Shown here: piece after piece, positions 7,354-17,692 of the stretch
Layout: every line of letters starts with the position of its first letter
Position numbering within the stretch: position 1 is the first letter of the stretch
From: Colwellia psychrerythraea
Lineage (GTDB): Bacteria; Pseudomonadota; Gammaproteobacteria; Enterobacterales; Alteromonadaceae
DNA: 64,000 nt
Assembly (NCBI RefSeq): GCF_000764225.1
Contig: NZ_JQED01000029.1
Location: forward strand, 248,001 to 312,000
Direction: 5' to 3'
The notes under the pieces: model-generated
What the model was told of the DNA's origin: nothing
The model's database searches: none
Seen by the model: only the letters and a program-made list of their open reading frames with translations
Position numbers and translations under genes: made by a program

Positions 7354-9831
7354 CTATATTTGATAACTAAAGGTCAGTTTGGCATTACGCTCTTCGCCTG
7401 GCATACCGCCTAAGAACATTGCTTTGTTATAGTAAACTTCATCAAATAAGTTATTAATGTTCAATTGCAGCTTCCAACGTTCTGCTTGATAACTTATCGC
7501 TGAATCAATAACGGTATAGCTTTGCACGTAACCATCAGGTATACCAAAAGAGCTAGAGTTGGTACTACGATCATCAACGTATTTAACACCCAAGCTAATA
7601 TCAATTGGGTTAATAAGTGAAAATAAATCTGCACCGTAAGTTACCCAAGTACTCGCGGTGACATAAGGAACACCTTTTTGCCGAGTATCAAAACTGCTGC
7701 GGTTTGGATCTTTCTTATCACGAGCATCTTGATAAACACCATTAATATTTATCATCCAGCGCTCACTTAAGTGAGCATTCATATCTAGCTCAACACCGGT
7801 AGTTTCTTCTTTACCATCAAAAAAGTTTTTTGGCACACTCGGCGCTGAAACGCCATCTTCATAATTAGGGTTTGAATACTGAAGGTTTGTACGTGAGCTC
7901 TTAAAGAAAACGACAGAGGTTAACATTTGATCATCAAATGCTTTAATACGCATACCTAGATCATCGCTCATCGATTCAGAATCTAATCGATCAGAGCCAT
8001 CCCCTTTCACTCCACCTAACATACTGTAAGCGGTTCGGCCTTTAGAGTGGTTAATGAAAAAAGAGAGATCATCTGTAGGCATATAAGTAACACCTAAATT
8101 ATAGGTAATGCCATCATCATCAGTATCTGCTTCAGGAGTTGGCGCCGCAGCACTAGCACGATAGCGCGCATCAACACCAAAATGTTCATAACTTTGCTTA
8201 ATTTCGTTAAATGCCACGCCTACCCGGGTAGAGATACCATAGGCAAAGTAACCCACATGTTGAAGGCCTACGCCCCATGCACTAATTTTTTTATTATAGT
8301 TACTGGTCATCAGAGGATCATGATCTTCAAATGAACCTTGAGCCCAATTAGGATTTCGAATGTCATAAATATAAGGTAGAGAGCCTTGGTAGATCACATC
8401 TCCCGCTTTATTTTTTAAGACCTTATCACCATCATAAATTGAATGTTGTTTGAAACGAATATCTCTATCTTCGTAATTAGCATTTAGTAAAAGTTCGTTA
8501 TCAATACCCGCAAACTCGAAGTCATAGCGTAAATCAGCAAAATACTGCCAAGATGTTTCATCAGCTTCAACTTGTCGATATTCTTGGCGACGAGCAGCAA
8601 AGGGATACAATACATCATTTTCAACTAACGGCGCTCGAGGATTAGCATTGATAGTGCCGCGACGGTTCCAGTAGACATAGTTATAAGCCCCCGTTTGACG
8701 AGCAAAACCAGAAGTATAATCGCGGTACTGTAATTGCTGATTTAAAAAGAGGTTATCATTAAAAAACACATTATGGCTTAGTTTGAATCTTAACTCTTCA
8801 CCTTCGTTATCTTTAGCCATCGGTGAAATGATGCCATTGTGACCAAATCCATAAGGCGTTAAACCATCACTATCGGCTAACGATCCTGCTAGCTGCTGGC
8901 GTTGTGCATCAGTTAGTTGAATCCCTTTACCTTCTGGATCATTACCTAAATCTTGCCAACTTGCTTCACCTGCCGTTTTACCACCAACTGATTCGGCATT
9001 ATAAATACGAATAGGATGACCAACAGAATCAACGGCAATAGCATCTTTAATGTACGTAGCAGACAACATTAGATCTTGGCGTTCATCAAATACATATTTA
9101 AGTGAGCTATAAATCTCATCACGATCTGTACCAATATCCCGATAACCATCACTTCGGGCTGATTTTGCTACAACACGATAAGCCAAGTTATCAGTTAAGC
9201 CACCAGTACTATCAATACTTAATGCATAAGTATCCCATTGACCTAACTCTGCAGTAATCTCATGACGGTTGACAAACTCAGGTTTTTTTTCAATCAGATT
9301 AATGACACCACCGGCACTGCCCATGCCGTATAGGCCTGTCGCCGGGCCTTTCAGTACTTCGACAGATTCAACATTCGTTAATGAGCGTGTTGGGTTAAAC
9401 GTATTGCCAAGCCCAGCTCCGCCGTACATACCATCGTAAGTATAGTTAGCGCCAAGTCCACGAATCACCAAGTTATCGCCAATACCGTAATTGTTACCCG
9501 CTTGAGTAACACCACTGATATTACGCACTAAGTCTTGTAGGTTATTAACCCCTTGCGCGTTAATAAGCTCTTCATCGACGATCACCACGGCCGCTGGAGT
9601 TTCCATTAACGACATATCTGACTTGGTTGCTAAACCTGAATTCATTACCACTTGGTTTTGTCTTCCATAGACAGTGATAAGTTCTACATCCTTGTTTTTC
9701 AATTTCTTTTCTTGAACTGCTTCCGCTTGTGTATCTTGTTCATTAGCAGAAATAAAACCAGAAAAAAGTGCTGATGCGCATGCGACAGCAAGTAGTGAAA
9801 AACGAAATTGTTGCACCTTTGTAATCCTCAT
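7354..9831 (-). CDS. TonB-dependent siderophore receptor (FhuA/FpvA-like)
   Basis: Outer-membrane receptor for a ferric siderophore, 825 residues from the chosen start. Signal peptide at 1-30 (FSLLAVACASALFSGFISA), plug domain about 60-190 (MSLMETPAAVVIVDEELI; GVTQAGNNYGIGDNLVIRG; SVEVLKGPATGLYGMGSAGG; VINLIEKKP), then a long beta-barrel ending in KLTFSYQI, with an aromatic residue near the C-terminus as in outer-membrane barrels. I chose the ATG at 9829-9831 (MRITKVQQ) rather than an upstream in-frame ATG at 9882. The upstream extension would merely translate the Fur box (a run of isoleucines) and would spoil the signal peptide. Regulated by iron through the Fur box at 9861-9875. No siderophore biosynthesis genes are nearby, so it may use xenosiderophores. 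Confidence 0.92.
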   Translation of the reverse strand: MRITKVQQFRFSLLAVACASALFSGFISANEQDTQAEAVQEKKLKNKDVELITVYGRQNQVVMNSGLATKSDMSLMETPAAVVIVDEELINAQGVNNLQDLVRNISGVTQAGNNYGIGDNLVIRGLGANYTYDGMYGGAGLGNTFNPTRSLTNVESVEVLKGPATGLYGMGSAGGVINLIEKKPEFVNRHEITAELGQWDTYALSIDSTGGLTDNLAYRVVAKSARSDGYRDIGTDRDEIYSSLKYVFDERQDLMLSATYIKDAIAVDSVGHPIRIYNAESVGGKTAGEASWQDLGNDPEGKGIQLTDAQRQQLAGSLADSDGLTPYGFGHNGIISPMAKDNEGEELRFKLSHNVFFNDNLFLNQQLQYRDYTSGFARQTGAYNYVYWNRRGTINANPRAPLVENDVLYPFAARRQEYRQVEADETSWQYFADLRYDFEFAGIDNELLLNANYEDRDIRFKQHSIYDGDKVLKNKAGDVIYQGSLPYIYDIRNPNWAQGSFEDHDPLMTSNYNKKISAWGVGLQHVGYFAYGISTRVGVAFNEIKQSYEHFGVDARYRASAAAPTPEADTDDDGITYNLGVTYMPTDDLSFFINHSKGRTAYSMLGGVKGDGSDRLDSESMSDDLGMRIKAFDDQMLTSVVFFKSSRTNLQYSNPNYEDGVSAPSVPKNFFDGKEETTGVELDMNAHLSERWMININGVYQDARDKKDPNRSSFDTRQKGVPYVTASTWVTYGADLFSLINPIDISLGVKYVDDRSTNSSSFGIPDGYVQSYTVIDSAISYQAERWKLQLNINNLFDEVYYNKAMFLGGMPGEERNAKLTFSYQI

Positions 9832-9860
9832 TAGTATAATTGCCCGCACTATAAACGTAA

Positions 9861-9875
9861 TGATAATGATTATCA
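9861..9875 (-). promoter_or_regulatory. Fur box of the TonB receptor
   Basis: TGATAATGATTATCA is a perfect 15-base inverted repeat around a central G and matches the core of the Fur consensus (GATAATGATAATCATTATC). It sits 30 bases before the receptor start, just downstream of a TATAAT-like -10 hexamer on the minus strand (9882-9887), so Fur-Fe would cover the transcription start. Confidence 0.85.
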
Positions 9876-9979
9876 ATAACAATTATAAGCAAGTTTTTAC
9901 ATTCTTATACTAAATCTCTAGGCTGTACCAGAGTTAACACTAACTCACTTGACATTTCTCACTCACTAGCGCAAACGCT

Positions 9980-10105
9980 TTATACTTCTTGGCTTCGACA
10001 ACATTGATCGCCATAATAATTGTTTGGGTAATTACACTTTACCTCTGCTTTTTTATCGTCTGTTTGCTGTAAAAGTACTTTTATCATTTCTATTATATTT
10101 TTCAT
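9980..10105 (-). CDS. Small cysteine-containing peptide ORF (41 residues), unknown
   Basis: A short gene candidate between oxyR and the TonB receptor. On the minus strand a strong ribosome binding site (GGAGGGG, 10110-10120 region) is followed about 10 bases later by ATG (10103-10105) and a 41-codon frame ending in TAA (9980-9982). The N-terminal half is a helix-like segment (MKNIIEMIKVLLQQTDDKKA). The C-terminal half is unlike a random frame: EVKCNYPNNYYGDQCCRSQEV has three cysteines, an Asn/Tyr-rich centre and a vicinal CC. There is no signal peptide. It could be a small regulatory or redox protein, a metal-binding peptide, or a precursor peptide with leader and core; no modification enzyme is adjacent. 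A chance ORF cannot be excluded. Confidence 0.5.
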   Translation of the reverse strand: MKNIIEMIKVLLQQTDDKKAEVKCNYPNNYYGDQCCRSQEV

Positions 10106-10243
10106 TTTCTTTTCCCCTCCCATTAAGATGATCCTAGTGTGCGCTCAGGTAGTGCTTCAGTAAATCAAATAAAGTTGAATAGTTAATTCCATAAAATAGA
10201 ACCACAATCGATATAGTTCGGCATTAATATTAATATTGGGTGG

Positions 10244-11152
10244 TTATACCAAAGCACACTTTTTAGCCAATTGTTGATTGAAGATATCCTTAAGCAAAGT
10301 TAACTCATTGGTTCTGACATAATTAGGCCTAATCACTAAAGCAATCGTTCTATGCGGGCCTGGTTCATTCAAATGAACAGCTCTTAGTTCTGATTCATTA
10401 TAGGTCAATTGATCTAGTGCCATATGCGGCACAAGTGTAGTGCCAAGCTTACCTGCAACCATTTGCACTAAGGTATGTAGACTTGCTGAATCGAAGTCAG
10501 AATCTTGCTTTTTATTTTGTAAACTACAGGCTGCGAGTGCATGGTCTTTTAAGCAATGCCCCTCTTTTAACAACATTAATTTATCAATTTCTAACTCTTC
10601 ACTGGTAATTTCCTGCAATTTTTTCGGGCATTCATCTTTATGACAAACCCAATAAAAGTCCTCTTGCCAAAAATTAAAACTCATCAATCCTTCGATAGGG
10701 AAAGGTAAGGCAAGTATGGCTGCATCGAGTTCTCCCGTGCGTACTTTCTCAACTAACATGTGTGATTGTTCTTCAATAATTTTTAATTTAAAACGAGGAA
10801 ATTGCTGCCTAACCTCAGGTAATACTTTCGGTAAAAGGTAAGGACCAATTGTTGGGATCACCCCTATGGACATAGGACTATAAAAGGGTTGCTTATTGGT
10901 TTGAGCTATTAGTAAAAGCTCATCTAACTCCAGCTTAACCCGCTTAGCTTTATCTAGTATCACTTGGCCATTATTGGTAATTAGTACCTGTTTATTATTA
11001 CGTTCAAAAACGGTAACCCCCAACTGCTTTTCAAGTTCAGTAATGGCGGTACTTAACGCTGATTGAGACACATTGCATGCCTCTGCAGCCTTCTTAAAGT
11101 GTAATGTTTTTTCAATCGCTAATGCATAGTGCAACTGCTTTAAAGAGATCAT
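10244..11152 (-). CDS. oxyR: OxyR, hydrogen-peroxide-sensing LysR regulator
   Basis: 302 residues. LysR winged-helix domain at 1-60 (LHYALAIEKTLHFKKAAEAC, then SQSALSTAITELEKQLG). The peroxide-sensing cysteines are present with the right spacing: C200 and C209 in EGHCLKDHALAAC, equivalent to C199 and C208 of E. coli OxyR. Divergent from katG, with a 171-base spacer that probably holds the OxyR sites for both genes; I could not fit a clean four-half-site motif by eye. It lies upstream of the 41-codon ORF on the same strand. Confidence 0.95.
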   Translation of the reverse strand: MISLKQLHYALAIEKTLHFKKAAEACNVSQSALSTAITELEKQLGVTVFERNNKQVLITNNGQVILDKAKRVKLELDELLLIAQTNKQPFYSPMSIGVIPTIGPYLLPKVLPEVRQQFPRFKLKIIEEQSHMLVEKVRTGELDAAILALPFPIEGLMSFNFWQEDFYWVCHKDECPKKLQEITSEELEIDKLMLLKEGHCLKDHALAACSLQNKKQDSDFDSASLHTLVQMVAGKLGTTLVPHMALDQLTYNESELRAVHLNEPGPHRTIALVIRPNYVRTNELTLLKDIFNQQLAKKCALV

Positions 11153-11311
11153 AAGTTAATGATTAATTTTATTGAACGTTAAGATGATTTTAATCAGAAA
11201 TTCAAAATTAGTCATTATCAAAAAATAGAACGTTATCTTCAACGTAATCAATTATTCAACCCCCCTGCTTTTTTCTATGCTTTATATGAGATTTTTATCA
11301 CTAAATTATGA

Positions 11312-13549
<2,238 letters not shown>

Positions 13550-13583
13550 GGTTCAGTTAATGTTAACTTTCTAGTGCTAACTT

Positions 13584-13619
13584 AAGTAACTAATACATTT
13601 TCCGATGTATTAGTTACTT
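13584..13619 (+). terminator. Hairpin between katG and the di-haem peroxidase gene
   Basis: Perfect 15-bp stem AAGTAACTAATACAT (13584-13598) with ATGTATTAGTTACTT (13605-13619) and a TTTCCG loop, 35 bases after the katG stop. AT-rich and followed by TATTATT rather than a clean U run, so it is either a weak terminator that attenuates the downstream gene or an RNA-stability element. Confidence 0.6.
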
Positions 13620-13657
13620 ATTATTAAGCTAATTAATCAGGTAGTTATGATCAACTA

Positions 13658-14647
13658 ATGACTAAACATTTTGCTTTTACAATATTACCATTATTATACT
13701 TTGTTGGCCTGAGTCAAAGTTACACACACGCCTCAACTCACGAGATTGCATTATCCTTTTTTGAACCACTGCCCGCAGTTATGCAAGGCGCTGAACAAGA
13801 TAGCGCAGTATTGATAGAATTAGGTAAAAAATTATATTTTGAAACTGCACTATCAATCAACCATTCTCAATCATGCAATAGCTGCCATAACCTCAATAAC
13901 GGTGCTGCAGGTGTCGATCATCTACCCGTTTCAATAGGTGCTTTGGCAAGTATCGGTGATCGTAATGCGCCCACGACATGGAACGCTGGCTTGCATGTTG
14001 CTCAATTTTGGGATGGACGGGTAAAAACATTAACTCAGCAAGCTAAGTTGCCGATTTTCAATGCAAAAGAAATGGCAATGACTTCTGAAAGTCAAGTCAT
14101 TGAGCGCCTTTATAACCAAGGTTATCTAGCTGCTTTCAAACGTGCTTTTTCAAAACAATTATTACCTATAAACATAGAAAATATCGCCCATGCGCTTGCC
14201 GCCTTTCAAAGAACATTAATTTCAAAAGACCGCTTTGATGATTACTTAACTGGCGATAAAGGTGCGATCAATCAAAGTGAAAAAGAAGGCTTACGTGTCT
14301 TTATCGAAAAAGGCTGCGTTGCTTGTCATAATGGTGCACTCCTTGGTGGTCAACTCTTTATGAAAATGGGCATTGTGCATCCATATCCAAATAAAAAAGA
14401 TAAGGGCAAAGCGCAAGTAACAGGAAACCCTGCTGATAATTATTTTTTTAAAGTGCCTTCATTGCGTAACATATTAAACACAGCCCCCTACTTTCATGAC
14501 GGTGCCGCATCGACGATAGAGCAAGCAATTGAAGATACAGCTTGGCATCAGCTCGGAATTAAATTAAATACGCAGGAGGTCAAAGCGATTAAAGCATTTT
14601 TTAACACTCTTAATAATCAAAAAGTCGCTTTTCCAGAACAGAGGTAA
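13658..14647 (+). CDS. Di-haem cytochrome c peroxidase (CcpA/MauG family)
   Basis: 329 residues with a signal peptide of about 26 residues (FTILPLLYFVGLSQSYTHA). Two haem c motifs: CNSCH at 73-77 and CVACH at 220-224, the spacing expected for bacterial di-haem peroxidases. The family segments NAPTTWNAG, QFWDGRVKTLTQQA and PSLRNILNTAPYFHDGA are present. Periplasmic reduction of hydrogen peroxide using cytochrome c electrons. It lies 108 bases behind katG, so both exported peroxidases probably respond to the same peroxide signal. The terminator at 14716-14733 lies between it and the convergent cluster. Confidence 0.92.
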   Translation: MTKHFAFTILPLLYFVGLSQSYTHASTHEIALSFFEPLPAVMQGAEQDSAVLIELGKKLYFETALSINHSQSCNSCHNLNNGAAGVDHLPVSIGALASIGDRNAPTTWNAGLHVAQFWDGRVKTLTQQAKLPIFNAKEMAMTSESQVIERLYNQGYLAAFKRAFSKQLLPINIENIAHALAAFQRTLISKDRFDDYLTGDKGAINQSEKEGLRVFIEKGCVACHNGALLGGQLFMKMGIVHPYPNKKDKGKAQVTGNPADNYFFKVPSLRNILNTAPYFHDGAASTIEQAIEDTAWHQLGIKLNTQEVKAIKAFFNTLNNQKVAFPEQR

Positions 14648-14715
14648 GTAGATTTTGAGCTGCTTTACTTTACGCTAAGCTGTAAAAAATTTTGACAGGA
14701 TAAATGAGATGAAAA

Positions 14716-14733
14716 AGCGAGCCTAAGCTCGCT
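14716..14733 (-). terminator. Rho-independent terminator of the J-domain cluster
   Basis: Read on the minus strand, AGCGAGC-TTAG-GCTCGCT is followed by TTTTTC: a short GC-rich stem, tetraloop and U tract, about 30 bases after the stop of the 306-residue protein. It marks the end of that minus-strand cluster. Confidence 0.85.
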
Positions 14734-14764
14734 GTGTTTAACCTAACTCACTGCTACGAGACAA

Positions 14765-15685
14765 TTATTTTTCATCAGGTCTTAAATAAGCAATATCATC
14801 TTCATCGTCTGCATGAAAATCATAACCACCTTCAAAATCATCATTTAGTTCATTCGCGACCGTAATAGGAAGCTCTAAAATTTCTTGAATATGGATGGCA
14901 ACATCAATTTGTTGGTTAATGATGCTTTTAAATTCATTAAAACTTAATAACTCTATATCTTGTAAGTAACTTTTGGTGAGTATAGACAACTGCCCTGTGA
15001 GTTTTACGATACATTCCTCAAGTTTTTCAAGCAAAACCTCTTTATTTGTACTGACAAGGTAAGTATTAAACGCTTGATATAACGAGCTGGTGAACACTTT
15101 TTTCTCTGAATCAATCATTAATAACGCTACAGCACTATTAAGGAAGCGTTGTAATTCAAATAATAAAACATTTTCATCATTATCAACCAGTATAGTGCTA
15201 GCGCAATAACTTGCTGCAATGTTCTTATAAACATCTAAAAGCTTAGCACTTTTATAACCTTCTTTAAGGAAGCTGTCATGCATTACACGAATATCAGAGG
15301 TATCATTGATTGCTAAAGCATAACGAGTGATTGAAATGCTTTCAAAGTATGAAGGTGATATTTTTTTCAGTTGTGCGTACTTAGCCCAACCAGCTCTAAA
15401 GCAATAAACAATGCCTTGAGTTTTTAAAATCTCTTTGGCTTTAACCTCATTTCTATCACAAAGGTCGAGTAAACCTAAGTTAGTGATACCCAGAACAATT
15501 TCACAACCTTTTTTAATTTGATCCGCATAAATGATAGATAGGTTATCAGAAGCGATCCTCAACGACATATCAACTAGTTGTTGCTTAATTTTATGTACTA
15601 ACTCGGGAGAAAAGTAGCCTTCGCTCTCCCCATCTTTTAACACCAACAATAAAAAAGGGTGGTTTCTCAACTCTGCAATTTTCAT
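14765..15685 (-). CDS. Uncharacterised protein of the J-domain cluster (306 aa)
   Basis: 306 residues, cytoplasmic by sequence (no signal peptide or membrane segment), mostly helical, with a very acidic C-terminal tail (NDDFEGGYDFHADDEDD). The start MKIAELRNHPFLLLVLKDGE is well placed. I do not recognise the family. It is the last gene of a minus-strand series (J-domain protein, 153 aa, 215 aa, 306 aa) whose members all end in acidic tails and lack enzyme motifs, suggesting a protein complex or chaperone-linked assembly. It ends 30 bases before a clear terminator. Confidence 0.6.
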   Translation of the reverse strand: MKIAELRNHPFLLLVLKDGESEGYFSPELVHKIKQQLVDMSLRIASDNLSIIYADQIKKGCEIVLGITNLGLLDLCDRNEVKAKEILKTQGIVYCFRAGWAKYAQLKKISPSYFESISITRYALAINDTSDIRVMHDSFLKEGYKSAKLLDVYKNIAASYCASTILVDNDENVLLFELQRFLNSAVALLMIDSEKKVFTSSLYQAFNTYLVSTNKEVLLEKLEECIVKLTGQLSILTKSYLQDIELLSFNEFKSIINQQIDVAIHIQEILELPITVANELNDDFEGGYDFHADDEDDIAYLRPDEK

Positions 15686-15790
15686 TCATGAATCCTAATT
15701 ATATAAAGCGATACAAATACCCGAAATCTTTCAAGATGCAGCTTTCAACGCGCTTCTTTGATGGGTAACGAGTATAAAAGGCTAAGAAAG

Positions 15791-16438
15791 TTACAGCGGC
15801 GCAAACATATCATCGGTATCTATTTCTACCGATGTCACTCTTTGCTTATTGGCATTGTCTTTTAACGCTTTTTCAACATTTTCTAGGGTTCCGTTTCTAC
15901 TTACTATCATCACTTCACGATAGGACTCTTCATCTAATGCTTTAATTTTCATTAATAATTCTTCAATGCTGCCTGAAGTTTGCTCTTCGTCTTCTTCAAT
16001 TTCAGAAAAGTCATGACCAACAAAAGGCAGAGACAAGTATAAAAGGCCAAAATCATCTTCGACTATAGTTTTTAAAATCTCTAGTTGTTTTGCTTCATCA
16101 TCCGTCGATAGAAAAATTTGCGACAATAAACTATGTGCTTCTGTTTGTGCACAAAAGACATGTTCTTCATCCATATTTTGCCAATATGAGGGCTCAACAT
16201 TCAATAACTGTTTGATTGACTCAGCATCCATTAACCAAGTAGCGATAGAAGGTATTGTCGCATCATGTTCTCTAACAATTTTTGCAACAGTCAAAATATC
16301 CATCTCGGTTAACACAGCTAACATTGTTTCATCACCTTGCTCAGAAGCAATAGCTTCTAACGAAGTACCTGCGCGTCGACCGCTTTCTTGTGCTATTTCA
16401 ATGATATCAGTAGCCAAAATTAGTGCGTTTTTCGTCAC
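15791..16438 (-). CDS. Uncharacterised protein of the J-domain cluster (215 aa)
   Basis: 215 residues, soluble, helical and acidic (SEIEEDEEQTSGSIEELL). Segments such as TMLAVLTEMDILTVAKIVRE and SIKQLLNVEPSYWQNMDEEH suggest a repeated helical-hairpin architecture. A loose likeness to DUF6178-type helical proteins crossed my mind, but I cannot support it. No catalytic motif. It lies 105 bases before the 306-residue gene and 177 bases after the 153-residue gene on the same strand, so co-transcription is plausible but not certain. Confidence 0.55.
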   Translation of the reverse strand: MTKNALILATDIIEIAQESGRRAGTSLEAIASEQGDETMLAVLTEMDILTVAKIVREHDATIPSIATWLMDAESIKQLLNVEPSYWQNMDEEHVFCAQTEAHSLLSQIFLSTDDEAKQLEILKTIVEDDFGLLYLSLPFVGHDFSEIEEDEEQTSGSIEELLMKIKALDEESYREVMIVSRNGTLENVEKALKDNANKQRVTSVEIDTDDMFAPL

Positions 16439-16615
16439 GATTATTCCTTAATAGATGTTAGAGCAACTGAAGTAAAAAATAAGCTACCTGTAGTTTACTT
16501 TACTTCAATTATTATTATATTTTCCAATCGATATCTCATTATCATCGATTTGGTAAATTCGGTGTAAAAGCGAGAATGCTTTTAACATTACTAGTCAAAG
16601 ATAACTTATTGTTAC

Positions 16616-17077
16616 TTAGTAATTTTCATCATAGTCGTCAGAGTTATAATCATCAATTTGCTCAACATCAACTTCTTCAGCTTTTAATGGTGTTGCATCA
16701 TAACGGTTATAAAAATGAATGAGCAACACGGCGACTTTTAAATCCTGCTGTGCCTCTTTCATTATTTGAGTAACACAGGCCCTCGCGTCCGCATGCACAC
16801 CAACAAATGGTTTGACATCTTCCCATAAAGGTTCACTGCTTAAATCAATTTGGGCTAAATTTTTACTATCAATTCTAATTTTAGTCGTTATAGCCATGGC
16901 CAACTGATCAACCATGCCAGTAAATAGCAGTGGAGTTGCTTTTAACTGTTCAAATAAATTAGTTAAATAAATAGATAATAATTCGGGGTTTTCAGGATCT
17001 GTTAACGAAGTGACATTCTCTAAATACATAGAAAAGTCATCTGTTAAGTAATCAGGTATATTTTTTTCAGCTTGCAA
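16616..17077 (-). CDS. Uncharacterised acidic protein of the J-domain cluster (153 aa)
   Basis: 153 residues, soluble, helical, with an aspartate-rich tail (VDVEQIDDYNSDDYDENY). It starts MQAEKNIPDYLTDDFSMYLE and ends 71 bases downstream of the J-domain gene's stop on the same strand. No recognised domain. The small size and adjacency to a J-domain protein make it a candidate client or adaptor; that is inference from position only. Confidence 0.55.
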   Translation of the reverse strand: MQAEKNIPDYLTDDFSMYLENVTSLTDPENPELLSIYLTNLFEQLKATPLLFTGMVDQLAMAITTKIRIDSKNLAQIDLSSEPLWEDVKPFVGVHADARACVTQIMKEAQQDLKVAVLLIHFYNRYDATPLKAEEVDVEQIDDYNSDDYDENY

Positions 17078-17148
17078 AGGTTATTCCCTAGATGCGTATT
17101 TTCAAAGTAAAACTATGGAGTGTTTTCAGTGGCACTTCTCAATGCCGT

Positions 17149-17409
17149 CTAACTCAAAGCATTGCGCCAAAATGAGTCAGCAACCTCTCGAGGATCAGTA
17201 ATTACGGTATAATTACTTTTCAAATACAAAGCACGCTTTTTAGGATCTGCAATAGCATCATAAGCATCTTTAATTAATTGAAATTTTTCTTCGACTTCAC
17301 TACCACTGTTTTTATCAGGGTGATATTTATTGGCCAATTTTCTATAGGCTTTTTTAATTTCGGTTGTCGTCGCATCTCGACTTAAACCTAACTGTTCAAA
17401 ATGATCCAT
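17149..17409 (-). CDS. Small J-domain protein (DnaJ-like co-chaperone)
   Basis: 86 residues from the chosen ATG at 17407-17409 ([20 protein letters not shown]), which has a GAGGT ribosome binding site about 9 bases upstream. A longer in-frame start at 17484 lacks one. Residues 2-65 are a complete J domain with the HPD motif in KYHPDKNSG and the usual [15 protein letters not shown] end. There is no G/F region, zinc finger or C-terminal substrate domain. J domains stimulate Hsp70 (DnaK) ATPase, so this is likely a dedicated co-chaperone that recruits DnaK to the products of the following genes. Confidence 0.85.
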   Translation of the reverse strand: MDHFEQLGLSRDATTTEIKKAYRKLANKYHPDKNSGSEVEEKFQLIKDAYDAIADPKKRALYLKSNYTVITDPREVADSFWRNALS

Positions 17410-17692
17410 ATATACAACTACCTCGTGTCGAAGTTTTACCTTAACACTATCATTAAATTTACTTATGGAACTAACTAACACCAATCGTACTAATTTATTG
17501 CTCGCTTAGCGACAGTTAATCCGATTGGGATATGAGGGGCAATCAATAAACATATTTTATGCTAATCAAAACATTCTTGCTAACTTTTTTTCAATGGGTA
17601 AGCGTGTTCATTAGAAGCGATATCAGCGGAAAAAAGAGGAACGAGCATTCCCCTTTTCACTATCAAACGAACTCAAACTATTTTGCTATGAT

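Noticed and set aside
15791..16438. Resemblance of the 215-residue protein to DUF6178
   Set aside because: Based only on a vague helical pattern; not enough to name a family without a profile search.
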